Below, piece by piece: positions 22,489 through 30,522 of a DNA stretch of 30,670 nucleotides (the first letter of the stretch is position 1; each line of letters starts with the position of its first letter). The stretch lies in NCBI GenBank assembly GCA_964367905.1, contig CAYIZP010000036.1, positions 1 to 30,670 of the forward strand. Reading direction: 5' to 3'. The position numbers were made by a program, and so were the translations under genes. The DNA is from CAUPWF01 sp964367905 (GTDB lineage Bacteria > Bacillota > Clostridia > Lachnospirales > Lachnospiraceae). The notes below the pieces were generated by a model that worked only from the letters and a program-made list of their open reading frames with translations, did not search any database and was not told where the DNA came from.

Positions 22489-23876
22489 AATTTATAACAG
22501 TAAAAGAATTATTTAGAGAACAAGAGAAATATATTGACCAGGAAGTGATGGTAGGTGGTTGGGTACGTAGTATCAGAGACTCAAAAACCTTTGGATTTAT
22601 TGTATTGAATGATGGAAGTTTTTTTGAGCCAATTCAAGTGGTTTATCATGATACAATGGAGAACTTCGCAGAGGTTTCGAAGCAAAACGTAGGAGCAGCC
22701 CTTATTATAAAAGGAAAGTTAGTTGCTACACCAGAGGCAAAGCAGCCATTTGAGATTCAAGCGGATTATGTAGAGGTAGAGGGAGCGTCGGCACCAGATT
22801 ATCCGTTGCAGAAGAAGCGACATACACTAGAGTATCTCAGGTCGATTCTGCACCTGAGACCGAGAACGAATACATTCCAAGCAGTTTTTCGTGTGCGCTC
22901 ATTAGTTGCGTTTGCAATTCATCAGTTTTTCCAAGAGAGAGGGTTTGTTTATGTTCATACGCCAATCATTACCGGTAGCGACTGTGAAGGAGCGGGAGAG
23001 ATGTTTCGTGTGACAACCATGGATCTGAATGAAATACCGAAGACAGATCAGGGCAAAATTGACTATGGGGAAGATTTTTTTGGCAAAGAAACGAATTTAA
23101 CAGTGAGCGGTCAGTTGAATGTAGAGACATTTGCACAAGCATTTAGAAATGTATACACATTTGGTCCAACGTTTAGGGCGGAAAATTCAAATACAACGAG
23201 ACATGCAGCAGAGTTTTGGATGGTTGAACCAGAAATCGCATTTGCGGATTTAAAAGATGATATGATACTTGCAGAAAGTATGTTGAAATACGTGATTAGC
23301 TATGTGCTGGAACAGGCTCCAGAAGAGATGAGCTTTTTTAATTCCTTTGTAGATAAGGGATTAATTGAGCGATTGAACCTAGTAGTAAAATCTGAATTTG
23401 CCCATGTGACATACACAGAAGCAATTGAGATTTTGGAAAAGAATAATGAGAAGTTTGAATATAGGGTTTCATGGGGAGCGGACTTGCAGACAGAGCATGA
23501 GAGATATTTGACAGAGGAAGTATTCAAGCGCCCTGTATTTGTGACAGACTACCCGAAAGATATCAAAGCATTTTATATGAAGATGAACGATGATGGAAAA
23601 ACAGTTGCCGCAATGGATTGTTTGGTGCCAGGAATCGGAGAGATTATCGGTGGAAGCCAAAGAGAAGATGATTATGATAAATTGAGCAAACGAATGAAGG
23701 AAATGGATTTAAATCAAGACGATTATGATTTTTATATGGACCTTCGTAAGTACGGAACGACGCAACATGCAGGATTTGGATTGGGATTTGAGCGTTGTGT
23801 GATGTACTTAACAGGGATGTCTAATATCCGTGATGTAGTACCATTCCCAAGAACAGTAGGAAATTGCGATCTATAG
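22485..23876 (+). CDS. asnS: Asparaginyl-tRNA synthetase
   Basis: Class IIb aminoacyl-tRNA synthetase charging tRNA-Asn. ATG 22485 follows GGAGG and overlaps the previous stop as ATGA; an in-frame upstream extension is rejected. The 463 residues include an N-terminal OB-fold anticodon-binding domain (about 10-110, VMVGGWVRSIRDSKTFGFIVLNDG). The class II core follows: motif 1 around FFQERGFVYVHTPIIT, motif 2 FGPTFRAENSNTTRHAAEFWMVEPE read across two parts, and motif 3 GFGLGFERCVMYLTG near the C-terminus. LDLRKYGTTQH-like YMDLRKYGTTQHAG precedes motif 3, typical of AsnRS. Its position behind a c-di-GMP protein and before a two-component system is unusual for a housekeeping gene. Confidence 0.97.
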   Translation: MKFITVKELFREQEKYIDQEVMVGGWVRSIRDSKTFGFIVLNDGSFFEPIQVVYHDTMENFAEVSKQNVGAALIIKGKLVATPEAKQPFEIQADYVEVEGASAPDYPLQKKRHTLEYLRSILHLRPRTNTFQAVFRVRSLVAFAIHQFFQERGFVYVHTPIITGSDCEGAGEMFRVTTMDLNEIPKTDQGKIDYGEDFFGKETNLTVSGQLNVETFAQAFRNVYTFGPTFRAENSNTTRHAAEFWMVEPEIAFADLKDDMILAESMLKYVISYVLEQAPEEMSFFNSFVDKGLIERLNLVVKSEFAHVTYTEAIEILEKNNEKFEYRVSWGADLQTEHERYLTEEVFKRPVFVTDYPKDIKAFYMKMNDDGKTVAAMDCLVPGIGEIIGGSQREDDYDKLSKRMKEMDLNQDDYDFYMDLRKYGTTQHAGFGLGFERCVMYLTGMSNIRDVVPFPRTVGNCDL

Positions 23877-23918
23877 AATCCAGAAACTGCGAGATGTCAA
23901 TCAGGAGGACGGTGGCTT

Positions 23919-24608
23919 ATGAATATTTTAGTTGTAGACGACGAAAGAGAAATTGCGGATGTAGTAGAGTTGTATTTAAAAAGCGATGATTACGATGTGG
24001 TGAAATGTTACAGAGGCAAAGAGGCACTAGACTGTATTGAAGAAACGAAGTTTGACTTGGCGATTTTAGATGTAATGTTGCCAGATATCGATGGGTTTAC
24101 AATCTTAAAGAAGATAAGAGAAAAACATACGTTTCCGGTACTGATGTTAACGGCAAAGACAGAATATATGGATCGTATTAATGGGCTGACAATGGGGGCG
24201 GACGATTATATAGCCAAGCCGTTTAATCCATTGGAGTTAGTAGCACGCGTGAAGGCGCAACTGAGGAGATCGAACCAATATAATGATGGGGCGAAAGAAG
24301 TAGAAGAGATTATTGATTTTGCAGGATTAGTATTGAATCGAGAATCTCATGAGTGTTTTTATAATGAGAAGCTACTGACTTTAACACCGATTGAGTTTGA
24401 TATCCTGTGGTTATTATGCGAAAATCGCGGAAAGGTAATTAGCTCGGAACAATTATTTGAAAGTGTTTGGGGTGAAAAATATTATAAAAATAGCAATAAC
24501 ACTGTAATGGTTCACATTCGACATCTACGGGAAAAGATGAGTGGACCAGCAGGTAAGTCAGACTTTATAAAGACAGTGTGGGGAGTAGGTTATAAAGTTG
24601 AAGAATAA
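23919..24608 (+). CDS. OmpR/PhoB-family response regulator (VanR-like)
   Basis: A 229-residue regulator. The receiver domain (1-118) has the acidic pair Asp7-Asp8, phosphoacceptor Asp51 in LAILDVMLPDIDG, the switch Thr in LMLTAKTE and Lys in IAKPF. The C-terminal winged helix (about 130-229) has LTLTPIEFDILWLLCENRGKVIS and the recognition region NNTVMVHIRHLREKM, ending VWGVGYKVE. GGAGG lies upstream of ATG 23919. The sensor kinase start overlaps its end by 11 bp. The VanR likeness places it with regulators of cell-wall stress, but targets cannot be read from the sequence. No promoter is seen between asnS and this gene, so read-through from asnS is likely. Confidence 0.94.
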   Translation: MNILVVDDEREIADVVELYLKSDDYDVVKCYRGKEALDCIEETKFDLAILDVMLPDIDGFTILKKIREKHTFPVLMLTAKTEYMDRINGLTMGADDYIAKPFNPLELVARVKAQLRRSNQYNDGAKEVEEIIDFAGLVLNRESHECFYNEKLLTLTPIEFDILWLLCENRGKVISSEQLFESVWGEKYYKNSNNTVMVHIRHLREKMSGPAGKSDFIKTVWGVGYKVEE

Positions 24609-25737
24609 GTATAGGAAGTTACGTCTTAGTATATTGATTCAGACGGCTCTGATTACAGCATTTACCTTGTTTATAGGTCAGATTATCTTTCAAATACTGC
24701 AGGATGTCGGAATGAATGATTATTTCTTGAGTTTTGTAGTAAGGGTTTTTTCTGCATTTGGTGTTGGCGAAAATGACGCAATGATAATCTATCAGACATT
24801 TGTGGGTCAAAATGCAAACTTACTGATATTTATTGGATATTTAACCTTGTTCTGTGTGTTCTTCTACATTGCACTTGCGCAAATGACAAATTATCTTAAT
24901 CAAGTTGAGAATGGAATTGATAATATTGTTTCTGATTCTATGGAACCAGTGCAGCTATTTCCAGAGTTAGCACCGATTGAAGATCGATTGAACAAGATTA
25001 AGATGAATTTGAAACAGCAGGAATTAGAGGCGCAAGAGAGTGAGCGACGAAAAAACGAGCTGGTTGTTTTCTTGGCACACGATTTGAAAACTCCATTAAC
25101 ATCGATTCTTGCATACCTAACAATCTTAGAAACAAGGCCTCAAATGTCAGAGGAGGAGAGAGCAAAATACACTAACATATCTCTACAAAAAGCTGTTCGA
25201 CTAGGTGAACTTATTAACGAGTTTTTTGAGATTACAAAATTTAACCTTCAAGATATAAACCTTGAAAAAAATCCATTGGATATTGCGATGATGTTAGAAC
25301 AAATTGCAGATGAGATATATGGAGTTCTTAGAGAGAAAAGTTTAGAATGTAAAGTGGACATAGAGGAAACTTTGGTTGTCGAGGGAGATGCTGACAAGCT
25401 TGCCCGTGTATTTGATAATATATTGAGGAATGCAGTTGCATACTGTTATACACACACTGAGATAGAAATTCATGCAGCTTATGAAGGCGACAATGTGAAA
25501 ATTGTCTTTGTGAATCGGGGTAAGACAATTCCAGAAGAGAAACTTTGTACAATATTTGAAAAATTTTATAGAATTGATGATTCGCGTTCTAGCATTACTG
25601 GAGGAGCGGGTTTGGGACTTGCTATCTCGAAAGAGATTATTGAACTTCATGGAGGTAATATCTATGCAGAGAGCGAGGAGGAGCAAACGAGATTTATCGT
25701 CTTATTACCAAGAATAAAGGGGACAGTGGAAGGATGA
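24598..25737 (+). CDS. Sensor histidine kinase (VanS-like), C-terminus encoded by a repeat element
   Basis: Membrane sensor partnered with the preceding regulator. TTG 24598 is the only start that keeps the positively charged N-terminus (KNKYRKLR) before the first membrane segment (about 10-31). A second segment is at about 78-96 (LLIFIGYLTLFCVFFYIALA), giving a short ~45-residue external loop. The HisKA box has phospho-acceptor His161 in FLAHDLKTPLTS. The ATPase domain shows NILRNAVAYC (N box), IFEKFYRIDD (F box) and GGAGLGLAISKEII (G box). The protein ends RFIVLLPRIKGTVEG. The final KGTVEG codons and the TGA stop lie inside repeat copy 4, so the natural C-terminus was altered. 379 residues. 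Confidence 0.93.
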   Translation: MKNKYRKLRLSILIQTALITAFTLFIGQIIFQILQDVGMNDYFLSFVVRVFSAFGVGENDAMIIYQTFVGQNANLLIFIGYLTLFCVFFYIALAQMTNYLNQVENGIDNIVSDSMEPVQLFPELAPIEDRLNKIKMNLKQQELEAQESERRKNELVVFLAHDLKTPLTSILAYLTILETRPQMSEEERAKYTNISLQKAVRLGELINEFFEITKFNLQDINLEKNPLDIAMMLEQIADEIYGVLREKSLECKVDIEETLVVEGDADKLARVFDNILRNAVAYCYTHTEIEIHAAYEGDNVKIVFVNRGKTIPEEKLCTIFEKFYRIDDSRSSITGGAGLGLAISKEIIELHGGNIYAESEEEQTRFIVLLPRIKGTVEG

Positions 25738-25763
25738 GCATTGTTCAATCGCCGCTGTCCCCA
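25717..25763. repeat. Dispersed palindromic element, copy 4, overlapping the kinase stop codon
   Basis: GGGGACAG (25719-25726) pairs with CTGTCCCC (25755-25762). The inner stem TGAGC/GTTCA (25735-25739 with 25743-25747) contains one G-U pair where copy 2 has G-C. The kinase TGA (25735-25737) is the start of the inner stem. The element lies between convergent genes, 18 bp from the end of prs, and probably acts as terminator for both. Confidence 0.8.
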
Positions 25764-25780
25764 ATTGGTTTTGTTGTGCC

Positions 25781-26971
25781 TTATATTACTTCGTTGTTTT
25801 GAAAGCGTTTGATTACATCTTGAATTCGAGCCGCTGGGCTGAGCATGTGACTCAAGGATGTGTCATGGTTTAATGAATCGATGATTAAAGCGATATACTT
25901 GCTCATGTCACAATTAATGTAATATGGCTTGCTTAACAATTCTGGTGTTTGATAGATTAGGTTTGTGGTCAGTACACGGTAAATCAATCCCTCTTCATAT
26001 GCTTTGTCAAAGATATCAAGTCCGCTTGTAAATAATCCAAAAGTAGAAGCTGCAAAAATCCGGTTTGCTTTTCGCTCTTTTAATTGTTTTGCCACATCTA
26101 GGATGCTATCCCCTGAGGAAATCATATCATCGATTATAATTACATCTTTACCTTCCACGGAATCCCCTAGAAATTCATGTGCTACAATTGGGTTTCGACC
26201 ATCCACAATTTTTGTGAAATCACGTCGCTTATAGAACATACCCATATCAATTCCTAGGACGTTTGCCATGTATATTGCACGACTAGTAGCACCTTCATCG
26301 GGGCTAATTGCCATCATGTGTTCGTTATCAATTTTTACATCGGGTACATTTTTTAATAATGCCTTGATAAATTGATAGGTTGGTGAGATTGTTTCGAATC
26401 CACTAAGAGGAACTGCATTTTGTACTCGAGGGTCATGAGCATCGAAGGTGATGATGTTGTCAACTCCCATGCGTACAAGTTCTTGTAAAGCAAGTGCACA
26501 GTCGAGTGATTCGCGCGAGCTTCTCTTGTGTTGTCTACTCTCATATAAGAATGGCATGATGACATTGATTCTGCGCGCCTTTCCAGCAGCAGAAGCGATA
26601 ATACGCTTTAAATTCTGAAAATGATCATCAGGAGACATGTGATTTGTGTGCCCAGTAAGAGAGTAGGTCAAGCTATAATTACATACATCTACAAGTAAAT
26701 ACAAATCTTTTCCACGAACAGATTCAAGGATAATACCTTTTGCTTCCCCTGAACCAAAGCGTGGTACTTTAGCGTTTACAAGAAATGAGTCCTTAGAATA
26801 GTCGGTGTGGAAAGCATCTTTTTTGTGAGCAAGTTGCTCGTGGCTTTCCTTTCTCCACTTACTTAGATAACCATCTACCTGTGTACATAGTGGCTCAGCG
26901 CCAGGTAGGGCGATGATTCCAAGTGGCCCGTGTGGAATGTTTTCGATTAAACGTTCTCTTCTTTTTATCAT
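25781..26971 (-). CDS. prs: Ribose-phosphate pyrophosphokinase, long divergent form
   Basis: Makes PRPP from ribose-5-phosphate and ATP for nucleotide, histidine and tryptophan synthesis. At 396 residues it is about 80 longer than standard Prs (~315), mainly through an N-terminal part without clear matches. Class I landmarks remain in altered form: MPFLYESRQHKRSSRESL for the YARQDRR region, TFDAHDPRVQ (catalytic-loop His), SPDEGATSRA, FYKRRDFTKIV (flexible-loop KRR) and the PRPP loop DVIIIDDMISSGDS at about 276-289. RBS AAGGAG lies before ATG 26971, and dnaI ends only 4 bp upstream, so it belongs to the dnaD-dnaI operon. A second, standard prs elsewhere in the genome cannot be excluded. Confidence 0.9.
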   Translation of the reverse strand: MIKRRERLIENIPHGPLGIIALPGAEPLCTQVDGYLSKWRKESHEQLAHKKDAFHTDYSKDSFLVNAKVPRFGSGEAKGIILESVRGKDLYLLVDVCNYSLTYSLTGHTNHMSPDDHFQNLKRIIASAAGKARRINVIMPFLYESRQHKRSSRESLDCALALQELVRMGVDNIITFDAHDPRVQNAVPLSGFETISPTYQFIKALLKNVPDVKIDNEHMMAISPDEGATSRAIYMANVLGIDMGMFYKRRDFTKIVDGRNPIVAHEFLGDSVEGKDVIIIDDMISSGDSILDVAKQLKERKANRIFAASTFGLFTSGLDIFDKAYEEGLIYRVLTTNLIYQTPELLSKPYYINCDMSKYIALIIDSLNHDTSLSHMLSPAARIQDVIKRFQNNEVI

Positions 26972-26975
26972 TTTT

Positions 26976-27962
26976 TTAAATCTCCTTATTTTGCATTTTT
27001 TTCTTGATGCGAATATCTTCGCCTGTAATTTTTAATAACGTGTAGTTGCTAATTATTCTGGAAAAAATTCTTTCAGAATATATGTCCATCAACGAAGATA
27101 AAGATAGGTTAGTAGAAATAATAATAGATTTCTGCCGTGCGTATCTTTCGTTAATACATGTGAAGAGTTGCGAACTTACAAAGGCGTTTGTCAATTCAGT
27201 CCCCAAATCATCGATAATTAATAAGTCGCAGTCGTAAATATATTCATCCATATCCTGTGCAGTGCTATCCTTTTCAAAATGGCTTTTAGCAAGTACTTCA
27301 AATAGCTTTGATGAAGAAAAATAAATCACAGAATGGGATTTTGAAATCAGCTCCTTGGCAATGCAATTGGAAAGAAAGGTTTTGCCAACACCAGCGTCTC
27401 CATAAAAGAATAGATTTTCCGCAGGAGTATTGCCGAAATTAGTGATGTAATTCTGGCAAGTATCATATGCGGATTTCATCATGTCATAGGAGGAGCGTTT
27501 ACTTTGTTCATCTATGTGAGTTTTGGAATACAAGGATAAATCAAAATTAGAAAAATTTTCCGTTTCAAGTACTCCGATTAAATTTGATTGGAGGTATAGA
27601 AGTTCGACGGCTGCCTTTTTAAAACATACACATTTTCGGCTATCTACATATCCGGTGTCATTGCAAAAAGGACAAGTATAAGTTGGATCCAAGAAATTTT
27701 CTGGATATCCGTAATCTTCCAATAATTGCTTGCGCCGTTTTGTCAGTTTGTGAATGGAATGCTCAGGGAGACTAGTTGATTGCGATAGGAGAGAGTGGAC
27801 TCTCTCGACAGCAAAATCAGCAATAGCCTCATCTAGTTTGGTGAGTTCGGGAATCTTTGAATAAGCTTCCTCGGTACAACGCGCTAAAGCAGCTCGATTT
27901 GCAAGCTGCTTCTCTTCGTAGTCACGCATTATTTTATCATATTGAGAATTTGTTAAGGGCAT
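26976..27962 (-). CDS. dnaI: Replicative helicase loader (DnaI/DnaC-type AAA+ ATPase)
   Basis: A 328-residue loader that places the DnaB/DnaC hexameric helicase at replication origins. The N-terminal part has a zinc-binding group, Cys97/Cys100 (TCPFCNDTG) and Cys111/Cys113 (RKCVC), as in Firmicutes loaders that contact the helicase. The AAA+ part has Walker A GDAGVGKTFL at about 187-196, Walker B LLIIDDLGTE near 245, sensor-1 ISTNLS and the arginine region SRI. It starts 18 bp after dnaD and ends 4 bp before prs. Many genomes call this gene dnaC or an IstB-like ATP-binding protein; the neighbour dnaD and the zinc motif favour the chromosomal loader over an IS21 helper. Confidence 0.92.
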   Translation of the reverse strand: MPLTNSQYDKIMRDYEEKQLANRAALARCTEEAYSKIPELTKLDEAIADFAVERVHSLLSQSTSLPEHSIHKLTKRRKQLLEDYGYPENFLDPTYTCPFCNDTGYVDSRKCVCFKKAAVELLYLQSNLIGVLETENFSNFDLSLYSKTHIDEQSKRSSYDMMKSAYDTCQNYITNFGNTPAENLFFYGDAGVGKTFLSNCIAKELISKSHSVIYFSSSKLFEVLAKSHFEKDSTAQDMDEYIYDCDLLIIDDLGTELTNAFVSSQLFTCINERYARQKSIIISTNLSLSSLMDIYSERIFSRIISNYTLLKITGEDIRIKKKMQNKEI

Positions 27963-27980
27963 GATAAACTCCTCTGTTAT

Positions 27981-29015
27981 CTAATTGCTTAATAGTTTTT
28001 TTTCTAAAGATGCCATGTCATAATCTTTGGACTCGAAATTATTAAAGGAAGTAGAAGCTGTTTTCTTGGTTTTAGAAGGCTTCTGTGCTGTGTTTGCACT
28101 CTTGAATTCCGCATCCAATGCATCTAAATCTTTCAAAAAGCATATGTTTTTGATTTTCCAACTCTCGAGAATCGAATTTGTATACTCGAAACTTGGTTGG
28201 TGTATCTTGGACATTGTACGATTACAAGCTTCACAGATTAATTCCAAATCAAAGCCCATATCTTTTGTCCATTTATCTATATATTGTTTTTCGCTAGCAG
28301 CAGGTCCACGACCAGTAATTCCATATGCTTTTAGCACTTGGTAATAGTCTTTGTTATATGTAAGGATTTGATGTTTAGCATCGATGACAGTTAAAATTCC
28401 AGCATCAAACCAACTCAAGGCAACGGCGTGAATATAGTGAAAACTTTTGTGATTGTTTTCAGCACAATATTCAATTAAATACTCAATCAAGTCAAATGGA
28501 AATTGAAGATCATCAGAGAAGTATCGGATACGATCCACATCTGTCTTGGTTAATGTTTTCCCGAGGTATTGCTCTGCCACAAATAATAATTGTTGAAATT
28601 CCTTTCGACTATGGGCAGAATCTTCCGCAGGCTTTGTTATTACCGTCGGTTTTTTGATTGCGACGATTGGCTGAGCGCTTGGAATCTTCGTAAGCGGTAG
28701 CACATCAACATTATTTGCTGATATTGTTGCGATATCAATTCCGGAAATTTTTCCGTTTTCATCATTCTCTAACATTAGTAATCCTTGCTTTTCCCAATAT
28801 TTCAAAGCTCTTAGTACATCCTTCTCTGTGTGATCGAGCGAATCAGCAATCATTGATAGTGAGATCGAATTATCAGGGGCGTTCAAGTGACGAACCAAAT
28901 ATAGATACACTTTTACATATTCGCCATTTGCTCGAGCCATGTAGGTGTCTATAAATTCGTTCTCGATGATTGTCGTGTTGCTTTTGCAACGTGTTTTTAG
29001 TCTTAGTTTTCCCAT
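27981..29015 (-). CDS. dnaD: DnaD-domain replication initiation protein
   Basis: A 344-residue primosomal protein of the DnaD/DnaB family that prepares origin DNA for helicase loading. The N-terminal winged helix (about 25-100) includes VKVYLYLVRHL and SLSMIADSLDHTEKDVLRALKYWEKQGLL. Two DnaD-like helical domains follow, one at about 160-225 ending YIHAVALSW and one at about 240-320 with the DNA-binding signature YTNSILESW (YxxxIxxxW). This double domain resembles B. subtilis DnaB as much as DnaD, and one protein may do both jobs. GAGG lies before ATG 29015. Directly upstream are a promoter and a row of DnaA boxes. It is first in the dnaD-dnaI-prs operon. Confidence 0.9.
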   Translation of the reverse strand: MGKLRLKTRCKSNTTIIENEFIDTYMARANGEYVKVYLYLVRHLNAPDNSISLSMIADSLDHTEKDVLRALKYWEKQGLLMLENDENGKISGIDIATISANNVDVLPLTKIPSAQPIVAIKKPTVITKPAEDSAHSRKEFQQLLFVAEQYLGKTLTKTDVDRIRYFSDDLQFPFDLIEYLIEYCAENNHKSFHYIHAVALSWFDAGILTVIDAKHQILTYNKDYYQVLKAYGITGRGPAASEKQYIDKWTKDMGFDLELICEACNRTMSKIHQPSFEYTNSILESWKIKNICFLKDLDALDAEFKSANTAQKPSKTKKTASTSFNNFESKDYDMASLEKKLLSN

Positions 29016-29051
29016 GTCCTCATTCCACCTTTATTTCTTTTGGTAAGGAGT

Positions 29052-29079
29052 ATTATAACATTGTGATTCATAATTACAA
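29052..29079 (-). promoter_or_regulatory. Putative promoter of dnaD-dnaI-prs
   Basis: On the minus strand TTGTAA (29074-29079) and a perfect TATAAT (29052-29057) are 16 bp apart, 37 bp upstream of the dnaD start. The DnaA boxes begin 11 bp upstream of the -35. Confidence 0.6.
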
Positions 29080-29089
29080 AGTGTTTTTT

Positions 29090-29142
29090 TGTGGACAGGA
29101 CAAGTTTTTTGTGGATAAAACTGTGGATAAAACTGTGGGTAA
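29090..29142 (-). promoter_or_regulatory. Cluster of DnaA boxes upstream of the dnaD operon
   Basis: Two perfect DnaA boxes TTATCCACA (minus strand; 29110-29118 and 29122-29130) and one TTACCCACA (29134-29142) are spaced exactly 12 bp apart in the same orientation. A weaker CTGTCCACA (29090-29098) lies closer to the promoter. They fill the space between the murC stop codon and the dnaD promoter. They probably bind DnaA-ATP and control the replication operon. Confidence 0.75.
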
Positions 29143-29145
29143 CTG

Positions 29146-30522
29146 CTACTTGAGTAGGGATTCCCCGATGGTTACGACATCACCAGCTCCCATAGTTATC
29201 AACAGATCTCCAGGTTTGCAATTTTTCTTAATAAAATCTTCGATTGACTGGAAGTTTGGTAAGTAGTGAGCGTCACAGCCCAAATCCTTGATTGTGCTAG
29301 TTAATGCCTCAGAGGAAACGCCTAAAGTATTGGTTTCTCTTGCGGCATAAATGTCGGTTAAAATCAAATGTTTTGCAGGAGCGAGAGCCTCGGCAAACTC
29401 TTGAAAGAATGCAGCGGTTCGTGTATAGGTATGTGGCTGGAATACGCACCAGAGCTCCTTGTGTGGATAATGCTTTGCAGCAGTAAGTGTTGCGATGATT
29501 TCTGTTGGGTGGTGAGCATAATCATCGATTATGGTGACTCCTTCATAGGTTCCTTTGTATTCAAAACGGCGGTCCGTTCCTTTGAAGGATGCAAGTCCTT
29601 TTTGAATCACTTCCATTGGAAGATCTAAAACTTCGCCGACCGCAATTGCGGAGAGGGCATTAGATGCATTGTGTGCGCCAGGAACTGAAAGCTGCATGGT
29701 GGAAATAAATACCTTGTTTTTGTAGAAGTCAAACGAGACATGACCACTCTCATTGTGTTGAATGTTTTTTGCGCTATAATCATAGTTGTCAGAGAATCCA
29801 TAAGTTAGGATATTGCAGTTCACTCCAGTAATGACTTCATGAACTTGGTCTATTTCACCATTGACAATCAATGTTCCGTCATCTGGAAGAAGGTCAACAA
29901 ATTGATGGAAAGATTGACGAATATCCTCGATATCTTTGAAGAAGTCTAAATGGTCCTCTTCTATATTTAGTATCACGCTGATTTTAGGATAAAAATTCAG
30001 GAAACTGTTGGTATATTCACAAGCCTCGGTGATGAAAACATCTGAATTGCCAACACGAATATTACCGCCGATTGCTCGAAGGATTCCGCCAACAGAAATG
30101 GTAGGGTCCAAATTACCTTCCAACAATATGTGAGATACCATGGAAGTTGTAGTTGTTTTGCCGTGGGTTCCAGAAATTGCGATTGGGGTTTTGTAGTTTG
30201 TCATCAATTGCCCCAAGAATTCAGCGCGAGTGAGTAGTGGAATTTTTTTTGCGACAGCTTCAATTAGTTCTGGGTTTTCGCGACCAATTGCTGCGGTATA
30301 AATCACGACATCGATATCAGTGGTGATATTTCGTCCGACTTGCTCGTAATAAATATGTGCACCACGACTTTCGAGTTGCTGGGTGAGTGCTGATTCTTTG
30401 GTGTCAGACCCCGAGATTATGAATCCTTCTTTCAATAAAATCTCGGCGAGTCCGCTCATGCTGATTCCGCCGATTCCAATAAAGTGCACATGTAGTTTTT
30501 GTTTAAAATCAATTTTATACAT
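29146..30522 (-). CDS. murC: UDP-N-acetylmuramate-L-alanine ligase
   Basis: ATP-dependent cytoplasmic ligase that adds the first amino acid, L-alanine, to UDP-MurNAc in peptidoglycan synthesis. The 458 residues begin with HVHFIGIGGISMSGLAEIL (the Rossmann UDP-binding domain of MurC). They then show the P-loop GTHGKTTTTS at 118-127, ITEACEYTNSFL, LNIEEDHLDFF (Mur ligase metal/carbamate region) and VFQPHTYTRT in the C-terminal domain. The RBS is a weak AGCAGGA before ATG 30522. The stop is 4 bp from the last DnaA box and no terminator follows, so murC transcription may run into dnaD. Confidence 0.96.
   Translation of the reverse strand: MYKIDFKQKLHVHFIGIGGISMSGLAEILLKEGFIISGSDTKESALTQQLESRGAHIYYEQVGRNITTDIDVVIYTAAIGRENPELIEAVAKKIPLLTRAEFLGQLMTNYKTPIAISGTHGKTTTTSMVSHILLEGNLDPTISVGGILRAIGGNIRVGNSDVFITEACEYTNSFLNFYPKISVILNIEEDHLDFFKDIEDIRQSFHQFVDLLPDDGTLIVNGEIDQVHEVITGVNCNILTYGFSDNYDYSAKNIQHNESGHVSFDFYKNKVFISTMQLSVPGAHNASNALSAIAVGEVLDLPMEVIQKGLASFKGTDRRFEYKGTYEGVTIIDDYAHHPTEIIATLTAAKHYPHKELWCVFQPHTYTRTAAFFQEFAEALAPAKHLILTDIYAARETNTLGVSSEALTSTIKDLGCDAHYLPNFQSIEDFIKKNCKPGDLLITMGAGDVVTIGESLLK

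Noticed and set aside
29090..29142. Chromosomal replication origin
   Set aside because: DnaA boxes alone are not enough: there is no dnaA or dnaN and no clear unwinding region in the correct place. A regulatory array upstream of dnaD is the simpler reading.
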